NCBI GenBank assembly: GCA_001771975.1
Contig: MERE01000071.1
Location: 1-10,728 of the forward strand
DNA: 10,728 nucleotides
DNA from: Betaproteobacteria bacterium RIFCSPLOWO2_02_FULL_68_150
GTDB taxonomy: Bacteria; Pseudomonadota; Gammaproteobacteria; Burkholderiales; SG8-39
Direction: 5' to 3'
The notes under the pieces were generated by a model. It saw only the letters and a program-made list of their open reading frames with translations, was not told the DNA's origin and ran no database searches. Made by a program: the position numbers and the translations under genes. Positions 1 through 7,030 of the stretch are shown piece by piece. Numbering within the stretch: the stretch's first letter is position 1; the number at the start of each line of letters is the position of its first letter.

Positions 1-1507
1 CGCCCCACATCATGAGCTTGCCGGTGCGCGAGGCCTTCAGGTTTTCGGGCCACTTGGCGGTGCGGAAGTCGATGCGCAGGCCGATCGCGTCCATGTTCTT
101 CTTCCACAGTTCGATCAGTTGCCTCGAATTCTGGTCCGGCTGCGTCGAGTATTCCAGGCGCAACTCGCCACCGTCGGGCTGCTCGCGCCAGCCGTCGCCG
201 TCGCGATCGACGTAGCCGTACATGTCGAGCAGCGCCTTCGCCTTGGCCCGGTCGAACTCGCTCATTTCGGAGCGGAAATCGGGGTCATAACCCCACACCC
301 CCGGCGCCACCGGCGACTGTGCCGGCACCGCCTGCGACTTGCGCACCAGACGGATCTCCTGGTCGAGGTCGACCGCGAGCGCAATCGCGCGCCGCAACGC
401 CACCTTCTCCGGGGTGTAGCCGCCGACGACCGGATTTTCCATGCCGAAATACGACACCGAAACGTCGGCGCGCGGGTAGCGCACCATGCGAATGTCGCGC
501 TTGCGCAGGTTCGGCGCAAGCTGATTGTTGGGCAGCGCGATGTTGGCGAAATCGGTCGGCACCTCCTCGATCAGGTCGTGCTCGGCGTTGAGGAACGCCA
601 GCCAGCGCGGCTGGTTCTCATCGACGATGTAGACCTCGACCCGGTCGATCATCGGCAGCTTGCGGCCCTTCAGCCGGCGCGCGATCTCCTGCGCCTGGGG
701 GTCGCCGGCGGGCGGCTCCTCGTCGTAGAACTCGTTGCGATAATTCGGGTTCCTTTCGAGCATCATGCGCGAGCTGCGCTTCCACTGCGCCAGGCGGAAC
801 GGCCCGGTCCCGACCGGCCGTTCCATGATCCTGTCGCCGTACGCCTCCACGACTTCGCGCGCCACTGCGCCGAGGAACGAGCCGTCGGCCAGGTTGTAGA
901 CGAAGCGCGGGTTGGGCGCACCGAGCCGGACCCGGAACGTGTAGCGATCGAGCACGCGCAAGCCTTCGGCCTCGCGGTCGTAATCGAACGGCTGGTTGTT
1001 CTTGATGGATTGCTGCCGCAGCTCGGACAGGCCGAGGATCCTGCTGTTTTCCAGGATGTAGAGGTTCGGGCTTTTCCAGCGCGGGTCGTAGTGGCGCTTG
1101 ATCGAATAAACGTAGTCCTGGGCGGTCAGCTCGCGCCGGACGCCATTGAACGCCGGATCGTCATCGAAGGTGATACCCGGCCGGATTCGCACCGTGAACG
1201 TCGTCTGGTCGGCAGACACTTCGGGCAGCGCCGCAGCCGTATTCGGCCGCACCCGCACGGGCCGCGCCAGGAACTCGAACGCGAACGGGGCCTCGAAGAT
1301 GTTCGACGCCACGGTACGCGAGTACAAGTCGTTGATCTGCGCCGGATCGAAGCCGCTTTCGGCGATGCGGAACGCGTACCTCAGCACCTTGGGCTCTGCA
1401 GCCGGCGCGCCGCCCGGCGCGACGATCAGCGCAAGCAGGGCGCAGACTGCACCTCGAATCATCGACTGGCGGAGGCTCATCAGGCAGCGAAATCGTGTAT
1501 TGAGCAT
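1..1507 (-). CDS. ABC transporter family-5 solute-binding protein (partial, C-terminus outside window)
   Basis: Periplasmic binding protein for an oligopeptide/dipeptide-type ABC importer. It would capture a substrate, probably a peptide, and deliver it to the permeases encoded divergently at 1563-3544. I translated the minus strand from ATG at 1507 and found no stop over about 502 codons. The N-terminus has a hydrophobic core (AVCALLALIVAP) and a likely cleavage at APA|AEPKV, so the product is exported. Family features follow in order: LRYAFRIAESGFDP, an early SNIFEAPF segment, the PVGTGPFRLAQW motif typical of SBP_bac_5 proteins, an ERNPNY segment, then RRAIALAVDLDQE. Family members usually have 520-600 residues, so only the C-terminal end is missing. 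The start is uncertain: only a weak GAAAG precedes 1507, and in-frame ATGs at 1480 and 1462 would give a shorter signal peptide. Substrate specificity cannot be read from sequence alone. Confidence 0.9.
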   Translation of the reverse strand, partial: MLNTRFRCLMSLRQSMIRGAVCALLALIVAPGGAPAAEPKVLRYAFRIAESGFDPAQINDLYSRTVASNIFEAPFAFEFLARPVRVRPNTAAALPEVSADQTTFTVRIRPGITFDDDPAFNGVRRELTAQDYVYSIKRHYDPRWKSPNLYILENSRILGLSELRQQSIKNNQPFDYDREAEGLRVLDRYTFRVRLGAPNPRFVYNLADGSFLGAVAREVVEAYGDRIMERPVGTGPFRLAQWKRSSRMMLERNPNYRNEFYDEEPPAGDPQAQEIARRLKGRKLPMIDRVEVYIVDENQPRWLAFLNAEHDLIEEVPTDFANIALPNNQLAPNLRKRDIRMVRYPRADVSVSYFGMENPVVGGYTPEKVALRRAIALAVDLDQEIRLVRKSQAVPAQSPVAPGVWGYDPDFRSEMSEFDRAKAKALLDMYGYVDRDGDGWREQPDGGELRLEYSTQPDQNSRQLIELWKKNMDAIGLRIDFRTAKWPENLKASRTGKLMMWG

Positions 1508-1562
1508 AATACGCACTTTCGCGCGCGGGCCATGGTCGCGCGCGCAAGCCTCGCCGCCTCCA
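1508..1562. promoter_or_regulatory. Short divergent intergenic region between binding protein and permease operon
   Basis: Only 55 bp separate the start of the binding protein (minus strand) from the proposed TTG start of the permease (plus strand), so both transcripts must be controlled from this gap or from inside the coding ends. A CATAAT hexamer at 1505-1510 on the plus strand is the only -10-like sequence I see, and it has no convincing -35 partner. An alternating GCGCGC run lies on each side of CCATGG (1521-1545). Promoter assignment is a guess; divergent control follows from gene orientation. Confidence 0.3.
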
Positions 1563-2501
1563 TTGACTGCATACATCGTCCGACGCATCTGGCAGATGGT
1601 CCCGACCCTGGCGGGAGTGATCCTGCTGGTGTTCTTCCTGTTCAAGTACTTCGGCGGCGATCCGGCCGAGATTCTGGGCGGTCTGCTGGCGACGCCGGAG
1701 CAGATCGAGTCGATCCGCGAACAGCTCGGACTCAACCGGCCCGTCTGGCAACAGCTGTGGATCTTCGTCCAGCAGATCGCGACCTTCGACTGGGGGCGCA
1801 GCTGGGCCACCAGCGAGGCGGTGTCGCACATCTTTGCCACGCGCCTGCCGGCTACGCTCACGGTGATGATCCCGATCCTGGTCCTCGAGATCGCGCTGGC
1901 GATTCCCCTCGCGCTGGGCGTCGCCTACGTGCGCGGCACCCTCACCGACCGCGGCATCATGGTGCTGACCACGGTCGCGCTTTCGATCTCGTTCCTGGTC
2001 TACATCATCGTCGGCCAGTGGCTGTTCGGTTTCTATCTGGGGTGGTTTCCGGTGCAGGGCTGGAGCGACAGCTTTCTGGTCAATCTGAGTCGCTATGCCG
2101 TCCTGCCGATCGTGCTGGCGGTGCTGGTGGGCCTGGCGCCGCAGACGCGCCTTTACCGCAGTTTTTTCCTCGACGAGATCGGCCACGATTACGTGCGCAC
2201 CGCGCGCGCCAAGGGGCTGAGCGAACAGCGCATCATGCTCAAACACGTGCTGCGCAACGCCATGATTCCGATCCTGACCAACGTCGCCGTGGTATTGCCG
2301 GGGGTCTTCATCGGGTCATTCCTGATTGAAGTGTTCTTTTCGATCCCCGGGCTCGGCCGCGAAGTCCTGCTGGCGGTGAACCGCAGCGACTACCCGGTCA
2401 TCCAGGCGGTCACCGTGTACCTGGCTGCGCTGACGATGGTGATCAATCTGCTGGCGGACGTGCTCTACAAGGTGGTCGACCCGCGGGTGGTGCTCAAGTG
2501 A
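1563..2501 (+). CDS. ABC transporter permease, DppB/OppB type
   Basis: Inner-membrane channel subunit of the peptide-type importer, 312 residues, close to the usual 300-340 for DppB/OppB. It opens with TAYIVRRIWQMVPTLAGV, the characteristic N-terminal start of this family, followed by the first membrane helix (about residues 10-28) and a periplasmic segment. Several further hydrophobic helices follow. The cytoplasmic EAA loop that contacts the ATPase is at residues 209-218 (DYVRTARAKG, continuing LSEQRIMLKHVLRN). The C-terminus is VVDPRVVLK, typical of the family. I chose TTG at 1563 because it restores the family N-terminus. The open frame extends far upstream as an artefact over the divergent gene, and the first in-frame ATG inside the gene (1596) would remove conserved residues. 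No Shine-Dalgarno sequence precedes the TTG. The stop overlaps the next gene's GTG by four bases, indicating translational coupling. Confidence 0.92.
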   Translation: MTAYIVRRIWQMVPTLAGVILLVFFLFKYFGGDPAEILGGLLATPEQIESIREQLGLNRPVWQQLWIFVQQIATFDWGRSWATSEAVSHIFATRLPATLTVMIPILVLEIALAIPLALGVAYVRGTLTDRGIMVLTTVALSISFLVYIIVGQWLFGFYLGWFPVQGWSDSFLVNLSRYAVLPIVLAVLVGLAPQTRLYRSFFLDEIGHDYVRTARAKGLSEQRIMLKHVLRNAMIPILTNVAVVLPGVFIGSFLIEVFFSIPGLGREVLLAVNRSDYPVIQAVTVYLAALTMVINLLADVLYKVVDPRVVLK

Positions 2502-3544
2502 GCGCGGTGATTCCGGCGCCGCAGTTGCCTGCGCCGGCACCAGCGCGCTCGCCCGGCGTGTGGCGCGCGGCCTGGCAGCGCCTGCGTCACGACCGTGTCG
2601 GCATGGCCTGTCTGATGATCGTGGGCGCCTTCGCGGTCCTGATCCTGATCGCGACCTTGGGGCTGATCGCAGCGGATTGGCAGCGCGAGGTTGGCCTGCC
2701 TTACGCGCCGCCTGCGTTCGTGGGCCCCGATCGCGACGAAGCGCAACAGGCGATCGCGGCCCCCAAGGGCCCTCCCGTGGACCTGAGTGACGTGGATCCG
2801 CTCGCGCCGCGCTACGCCGAATGGCGCGAGCGCGCCGCCAGGTTCCAGACTGCGGAGACGGTCAAGTCGCCGACGCTGCCTTTCGGCGGCGACCGGCTGG
2901 GCCGCGACGTGCTTGCCAAGGCGATCAAGGGCGCGCAGATCTCGATATTCGTGGGGGTGTTTGCAGCGCTGCTCGCCACCCTGATCGGCACCGTGCTGGG
3001 CGCGCTGGGCGGTTATGTCGGCGGCAAGGTCGGCGATTTCCTCGAGTGGGTCTACAACGTGTTCACGTCGATACCCGACATCCTCCTGATTTTTGCCTTT
3101 GCCGCGGTGTTCGGCCGCGGCATCGAGACCGTGATTCTGATCCTCGGGCTGGCGGGCTGGACCGGGATGTACCGCCAGGTGCGCGCCGAGTACATCAAGC
3201 ACCGAACGCGCGAGTACGTGCGGGCGGCCGAGGCGATCGGCGTGTCGCACCGCGCACGCATGTTCGTCCACATCCTGCCGAACGTCAGCCACGTGATCCT
3301 GGTGCGCCTGTCGCTGCTGGTGGTCGGTTTCATCAAGGCCGAGGTCATCCTGTCGTTCCTCGGGCTGGGCGTGCCGGTCGACCAGGTATCCTGGGGCACC
3401 ATGCTGGCGGAGGCGAATGTCGAGTTGGTGCTGGGCAAATGGTGGCAACTGGCCGCGGCGACCGCTTTCATGGCAACCTTTGTCACCGCCTTCTCCCTCC
3501 TCACCGACGCGCTGCGCGATGCGCTCGATCCGAAGCTGCGCTGA
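2498..3544 (+). CDS. ABC transporter permease, DppC/YejE type
   Basis: Second channel subunit of the same importer, 348 residues. The N-terminal cytoplasmic stretch is proline-rich (PAPQLPAPAPARSPG), as in the OppC N-terminal domain. The first membrane helix (about residues 37-60, MIVGAFAVLILIATLGLIAA) is followed by a long, charged periplasmic loop of roughly 75 residues, larger than in DppC and reminiscent of YejE. The GGDRLGRDVLAK segment precedes the transport core. The EAA loop is at residues 239-248 (EYVRAAEAIG, then VSHRARMFVHILPN), and the protein ends ALRDALDPKLR, a standard family terminus. GTG start 2498 overlaps the upstream TGA (GTGA). The stop TGA at 3542-3544 lies at the edge of an unusual repeat-rich segment, which separates this gene from its ATPase partner. 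Confidence 0.92.
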   Translation: MSAVIPAPQLPAPAPARSPGVWRAAWQRLRHDRVGMACLMIVGAFAVLILIATLGLIAADWQREVGLPYAPPAFVGPDRDEAQQAIAAPKGPPVDLSDVDPLAPRYAEWRERAARFQTAETVKSPTLPFGGDRLGRDVLAKAIKGAQISIFVGVFAALLATLIGTVLGALGGYVGGKVGDFLEWVYNVFTSIPDILLIFAFAAVFGRGIETVILILGLAGWTGMYRQVRAEYIKHRTREYVRAAEAIGVSHRARMFVHILPNVSHVILVRLSLLVVGFIKAEVILSFLGLGVPVDQVSWGTMLAEANVELVLGKWWQLAAATAFMATFVTAFSLLTDALRDALDPKLR

Positions 3545-3595
3545 TTTGACTCTCGAACCTTGACGACCGATATCGCTGATTTGGTGTTCCTCATG

Positions 3596-3631
3596 TCTGC
3601 CGACTTGGCGAAACCCAGCCAAGTCGGCAGA
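3596..3631. repeat. Perfect 14-bp inverted repeat (hairpin)
   Basis: TCTGCCGACTTGGC (3596-3609) and its exact reverse complement (3618-3631) are separated by an 8-nt loop, GAAACCCA. The stem would be stable in RNA or cruciform DNA. It is followed on the plus strand by GATATAACG and on the minus strand by CATGAGG, so there is no T-run and it is not a canonical intrinsic terminator. It could protect the upstream permease mRNA from 3' decay or partly uncouple ATPase expression; both are inferences. Confidence 0.9.
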
Positions 3632-3713
3632 GATATAACGTCAAACTCGAGACAGCATCAATCAACGCGAATTCTGGGGTCCCTCAGAGATATCACTTCA
3701 AATACGAGACAGC
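3628..3713 (+). repeat. Two 29-nt direct repeats, 57 bp apart
   Basis: Unit 1 at 3628-3656 and unit 2 at 3685-3713 match at 25 of 29 positions, with shared pattern CAGAGATAT.AC.TCAAA..CGAGACAGC. Each unit directly follows a hairpin that begins TCTG and ends CAGA. For unit 1 this is the 14-bp hairpin. For unit 2 it is a short stem, TCTGGG.. paired with ..CCTCAGA at 3673-3688, with one G-T pair. The repeating object is therefore a hairpin plus conserved tail. Unit 2 ends only ten bases before the ATPase start codon. Confidence 0.85.
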
Positions 3714-3723
3714 CTGCGTGTAA

Positions 3724-5340
3724 ATGACCCCTCTCGTCTCCGTCTCCAACCTCCGCGTCGCCTTCCGTCTCGGCCGCGAGTCCACCGTCGAAGCGGTGCG
3801 TGGCGTGAGCTTCGACATTCCCGCCAACACCACCGTCGCGCTGGTCGGTGAGTCGGGCAGCGGCAAGACCGTGTCGGCGATGTCGATCCTGCGCCTGCTG
3901 GTGGCCCACCCCGGGCGGCTGCGCCAGATCCGCGGCCGAGACATCACGGCGGTGTTCCAGGAGCCAATGACCTCGCTCAACCCGGTGTTCACGGTGGGCG
4001 ACCAGATTGCCGAGGTCCTGCAACTGCACCGTGGACTGCCGCGCAGGCAGGCGTTCGAGCAGACGGCCGACCTGCTGCACGAGGTCGGAATTCCCGAGCC
4101 CAGGGCCCGGGTCAGCGCCTATCCGCACGAACTGTCGGGCGGGCAGCAGCAGCGCGTCATGATTGCGATGGCCATCGCCAATCAGCCGAAACTCTTGATT
4201 GCCGACGAACCGACCACCGCGCTCGATGTCACGATCCAGCGCCAGGTGCTCGAACTGATCGCGCGCCTGCGCGAGCGGCATCGCATGAGCGTGCTGTTCA
4301 TCAGCCACGATCTGGCGCTGGTCGGCGAAATCGCCGACCAGGTGGTGGTGATGCGCGACGGCGAGGTGCAGGAGCACGGGCCGGTGGAGCGCATTTTTCG
4401 CGCACCGCAGCACCCCTACACCAAGGGGCTGCTCGCCTGCCGTCCGCGGCTCGATGTGCGTCCGCGCCGGCTTCCGGTCATCGATGATTTCATGCGCTCA
4501 ACCGAGCCGAAGGATCCGGGGCCGCTCGAGCGCCCGTCGGAGGCATCGACCGTGGTCGAAGCGAAGGGCCTGCGCAAGGAGTTCCGGCTGAAGACCGGGT
4601 TGTTTTCTTCCAAGGCCCTGCACGCGGTGCGCGAGGTGTCATTCAGTCTGGCGCGCGGGCGTACCGTGGGCCTCGTCGGCGAGTCCGGCTCGGGCAAGAC
4701 CACGGTGGGCATGCTGCTCATGCGGCTGCTCGATGCAAGCGCGGGCGAGGTGCGCTTCGAGGGCACCGACCTGCTCGCCCTGAGCGACCGGCAGATGATG
4801 GCGTATCGGCGCCGCATCCAGGTCGTCTTCCAGAACCCCTACGCGAGCCTCAATCCGCGCTTCACCATCGGGCAGATGCTGACCGAGCCGATGCGCGTGC
4901 ATCGCCTCGGCGCGAACGAAACCGACCGCGCCGAGCGCGCGCGGCGCCTGCTGCAGCGGGTCGAGCTGCCGCCCGAATCGTTCCACAAGTATCCGCACGA
5001 ATTCTCGGGAGGGCAGCGCCAGCGCATTGCAATCGCACGCGCGCTCGCGGTGGAGCCCGAGGTCCTGATTTGCGACGAGTCCGTGTCGGCGCTCGATGTT
5101 TCGGTGCAGGCCACGGTGCTCAACCTGCTGCTCGACCTTCAGGAGGAGCAGGGGCTCGCGTACCTGTTCATTTCGCACGACCTGGCGGTGGTGAAGTACA
5201 TGGCCGACGAGATCCTGGTCATGCGGGAAGGTGAAGTGGTCGAGCGCGGCCCGTCGGAGGCACTCTTCCGCGCCCCTCGGCACGACTACACGAAGAACCT
5301 GCTCGGCGCGATTCCGCGCGGCATCGAGGGACGCGTCTAG
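3724..5340 (+). CDS. Dipeptide-type ABC transporter ATPase with two fused nucleotide-binding domains (YejF-like)
   Basis: Cytoplasmic ATPase driving the importer, 538 residues (E. coli YejF is about 529). NBD1 has Walker A GESGSGKT (42-49), Q-loop VFQEPMTSLNP, signature LSGGQQQR (137-144), Walker B LLIADEPTT (D161, E162) and FISHDLAL. NBD2 has Walker A GESGSGKT (319-326), VFQNPYASLNP, signature FSGGQRQR (427-434), LICDESVSALD (D451, E452) and FISHDLAVV. Each NBD ends in a peptide-transporter tail (HPYTKGLL, HDYTKNLL). Both ATP sites thus look catalytically complete. NBD1 is odd: between LRLL and VFQEP there are about 18 residues where YejF has about 37. The G-x-I-x-F-x-G-x-(D/S)-LL strand segment is absent, although NBD2 keeps it (GEVRFEGTDLL). 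ATG 3724 follows an in-frame TAA, so it is the first possible start, but no clear Shine-Dalgarno precedes it because repeat sequence runs up to it. The stop shares CTAG with the convergent gene. Confidence 0.93.
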   Translation: MTPLVSVSNLRVAFRLGRESTVEAVRGVSFDIPANTTVALVGESGSGKTVSAMSILRLLVAHPGRLRQIRGRDITAVFQEPMTSLNPVFTVGDQIAEVLQLHRGLPRRQAFEQTADLLHEVGIPEPRARVSAYPHELSGGQQQRVMIAMAIANQPKLLIADEPTTALDVTIQRQVLELIARLRERHRMSVLFISHDLALVGEIADQVVVMRDGEVQEHGPVERIFRAPQHPYTKGLLACRPRLDVRPRRLPVIDDFMRSTEPKDPGPLERPSEASTVVEAKGLRKEFRLKTGLFSSKALHAVREVSFSLARGRTVGLVGESGSGKTTVGMLLMRLLDASAGEVRFEGTDLLALSDRQMMAYRRRIQVVFQNPYASLNPRFTIGQMLTEPMRVHRLGANETDRAERARRLLQRVELPPESFHKYPHEFSGGQRQRIAIARALAVEPEVLICDESVSALDVSVQATVLNLLLDLQEEQGLAYLFISHDLAVVKYMADEILVMREGEVVERGPSEALFRAPRHDYTKNLLGAIPRGIEGRV

Positions 5341-6560
5341 CTCGCGCTGCCGTTGCGGCTCAGGCGGATGATCCAGAGGCGCGCGATGCTCGCCGCACCG
5401 TCGTTGCCCTGCACCGACTTGTAGGCCCGGATCGCCTTTTGCCGCTGGCCGGCGAGGTAGTAACCGCGGGCAAGCTGCAGTTTGGCGTGTTCCAGCCTGC
5501 GGAAGCCGGTTCCCGTCTTGAACCCCTGCTCCATCATGGCGAGGCCCTTGTCGGCCTTGCCGTGCAGCACGTAGTTGTAGCCGTCGTTGAACAGCGTCTT
5601 GCCGTCCTTCGCCGCGCCGACGTCCTCTTGCGCCAACGCCTTCGTGTCCTCGGCGAGATTCTTTGCCGCGAGATCCTTCAACCGCTTGTGGCGCTCGGCA
5701 TCGGCACCGGCACCGAGCAGGCCCGCGGTGTATCCCTGCTCGATGATTTTCGTCGCCTCCATCGGGAAACCTTCCTGCAGTACGAGCTGCGCGGCTTCCA
5801 TGAATTCGCTGCTGGTGCGCATCGTGCCGGTTTCGAGCCTGAGGCGCGCCAGTTCCACAGCGAGCCTTTCCGCGAAACCAGGCTGCGCCGCGATGCCTTG
5901 CAAAACGTTGGCCCAATAGTCCTTCTTGGGGTAGTGAGCGACCAGCTTCTCCATCGCCCTCGCGTATCCGGCGTTATCCCGCTGCTGGTGATAGGCACTC
6001 GCGAGAAGCTGGATTTGTCCCTCGTCGGGTGCGCGGCCGGCGTGCTCTTCCGCCTCGATATCTGCACTCAGCGCCTTCGCGGCAGCGGCGAAGTTGTTGC
6101 CGAGATACAGCGCCTGCGCGTAAATCGTACGGATCGCCTTGTCACCGCCGCCGCCTCTGAGGTAACGACCCGCCAGATCCGCAGCCTTGGCGTATTCCTT
6201 GGCGACGTAATACTGGCCGGCAGACGCGGCGAGGAACTGCCGCCGCTGGGCATCCGGTGCCGCGGACGACCCGGCTGCCGCTTCGAACGCACGCGCCGCA
6301 GCGGCGGCATCGCCCGCTGCCGCCGCCGCCTGTCCCAGCACCTGGTCGACCACCATGGACTCATGCGCGGACTTGCCGGTGACGGCCTGAGCCTCGCGCG
6401 CCTTGGCAAGCGCTTCCCTGCCGCGCCGGCTCTTGAGAAGCTCTACCGCCGCCTGGATCGGCTTACCCACCTCGGGACGCAGTGTCTGTGCTTTCTCCTG
6501 CGCCTGCACCGCACCGGCAGCGAACAAGCCAATGCACAGCGCGATGAAATGATACTTCAT
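5337..6560 (-). CDS. Secreted tetratricopeptide-like protein, last gene of the TonB cluster
   Basis: A 407-residue alanine-rich helical protein with an obvious signal peptide (MKYHFIALCIGLFAAGAVQA, cleavage before QEKAQ), so it should be periplasmic. After the signal come helix-pair repeats with TPR-like alanine and tyrosine spacing. Examples are QYYVAKEYAKAADLAGRYL, AQALYLGNNFAAAAKAL and LQLARGYYLAGQRQKAIRAY near the C-terminus; a central part is less regular. TPR proteins typically scaffold protein-protein contacts. TPR proteins are encoded next to some TonB-ExbB-ExbD sets, where a role in assembling or tuning the complex is plausible; that role is inferred here. The start at 6560 is well supported: GGAGGG lies 8 nt upstream, inside the 18-bp gap after the exbD stop, so it is co-transcribed. 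The stop overlaps the convergent ABC ATPase stop in one CTAG. Confidence 0.85.
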   Translation of the reverse strand: MKYHFIALCIGLFAAGAVQAQEKAQTLRPEVGKPIQAAVELLKSRRGREALAKAREAQAVTGKSAHESMVVDQVLGQAAAAAGDAAAAARAFEAAAGSSAAPDAQRRQFLAASAGQYYVAKEYAKAADLAGRYLRGGGGDKAIRTIYAQALYLGNNFAAAAKALSADIEAEEHAGRAPDEGQIQLLASAYHQQRDNAGYARAMEKLVAHYPKKDYWANVLQGIAAQPGFAERLAVELARLRLETGTMRTSSEFMEAAQLVLQEGFPMEATKIIEQGYTAGLLGAGADAERHKRLKDLAAKNLAEDTKALAQEDVGAAKDGKTLFNDGYNYVLHGKADKGLAMMEQGFKTGTGFRRLEHAKLQLARGYYLAGQRQKAIRAYKSVQGNDGAASIARLWIIRLSRNGSAS

Positions 6561-6578
6561 TCGACCGGCCCTCCGCCT

Positions 6579-7010
6579 TTACCGAATGAACTGCTCGTTG
6601 CCGATCAAGCCGATCTTCGTCAGGCCCAACCGCTGCGCTGAAGCCATGACCGCGGCGACGGCTTCGTACTTGACCAGCTTGTTCGGGCGCAGGTGAATCT
6701 CGGGTTGCACGGACGTCGCGGCGGCCGCCTGCAGGCGTAACTCGAGGTCCGCACGGTCAGGCAGCACCAGGCCGTTCCAGATGAACGTGCCGTCGAAATC
6801 GACCTCGATCGTCACGACCTCGGGCGGAGCGAGCGGCGGCGGCGGGATGCCGACCGGCATGTTGAGCTTGACGGCATGCGTCTGGATCGGAATCGTGATG
6901 ATCAGCATGATGAGTAGAACCAGCATCACGTCGATGAGCGGCGTGGTGTTGATGTCGACCATCACGTCCGGATCGCGCCCTGCGGCGCCGGGGGCCATCT
7001 TCATCGCCAT
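6579..7010 (-). CDS. exbD: Biopolymer transport protein ExbD (second copy)
   Basis: Inner-membrane component of the proton-driven TonB motor, 143 residues. The short cytoplasmic N-terminus leads to DINTTPLIDVMLVLLIML, a single membrane helix holding the proton-relay aspartate (D27, equivalent to D25 in E. coli ExbD). The periplasmic domain follows (VVTIEVDFDGTFIWNG, then EIHLRPNKLVKYEAV), ending KIGLIGNEQFIR. I start at ATG 7010, preceded by AAGGAG 10 nt upstream. The open frame continues farther upstream but overlaps the previous exbD without a ribosome site. A second ATG at 7004 is an alternative. It lies 20 bp after the first exbD and equals it in length, yet the two differ clearly outside the helix. 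The proline-rich IPPPPLAPP just after the helix is specific to this copy. Confidence 0.94.
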   Translation of the reverse strand: MAMKMAPGAAGRDPDVMVDINTTPLIDVMLVLLIMLIITIPIQTHAVKLNMPVGIPPPPLAPPEVVTIEVDFDGTFIWNGLVLPDRADLELRLQAAAATSVQPEIHLRPNKLVKYEAVAAVMASAQRLGLTKIGLIGNEQFIR

Positions 7011-7030
7011 GGGATTCTCGCTCCTTGCGC

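Larger units (their letters stand above)
3540..3713. mobile_element. Candidate MITE-like element with imperfect terminal inverted repeats
   Basis: A segment of about 170 bp between permease and ATPase differs from its surroundings. It is about 49% G+C by my count, against a sampled neighbouring stretch near 70%. Its left end (3551-3579, TCTCG..TTGA..GATATC.CTGA) matches, in inverted orientation, its right end (3709 down to 3684 on the minus strand). The matched blocks are TCTCG, TTGA, GATATC and CTGA. A second inverted copy lies internally (3656 down to 3628), and a perfect 14-bp hairpin sits between. Taking the limits as 3540-3713, the ends read GCTG..CAGC and are flanked by CTGC at 3536-3539 and 3714-3717, a possible target duplication. 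No transposase is encoded. If this is an insertion, it supplies the permease stop codon. The mobile-element reading is inference; the repeats are directly visible. Confidence 0.45.

Noticed and set aside
1521..1545. GCGCGC inverted repeat around CCATGG as an operator
   Set aside because: The arms are simple alternating GC and do not align symmetrically about the centre; likely compositional.
119..2329. Very long plus-strand open frame (736 codons) over the binding protein and first permease
   Set aside because: The translation is arginine/histidine-rich with no family motifs; it is a shadow of the minus-strand binding protein and of the permease in another frame.
3052..3594. Minus-strand frame from ATG 3594 (MRNTKSAISVVKVRESNQ..) as a possible transposase remnant
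   Set aside because: The first 17 or so residues lie in the repeat element and look protein-like, but the rest is antisense to the permease. I recognise no transposase motif and there is no ribosome site.
2465..3622. Long minus-strand open frame opposite the second permease
   Set aside because: Composition is charged and low-complexity, typical of antisense frames in G+C-rich genes; the plus-strand permease is clearly the real gene.
3596..3631. Intrinsic terminator after the second permease
   Set aside because: The stem is strong, but neither strand has a T-run after it, and the ATPase downstream belongs to the same importer.
3628..3713. CRISPR array
   Set aside because: Only two imperfect repeats, with a hairpin inside the would-be spacer, a related inverted copy and no cas genes nearby.
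3905..3935. Link between the 57-nt loss in ATPase domain 1 and the 57-bp period of the upstream repeats
   Set aside because: The equal number appears coincidental; there is no shared sequence between the repeats and the ATPase region.
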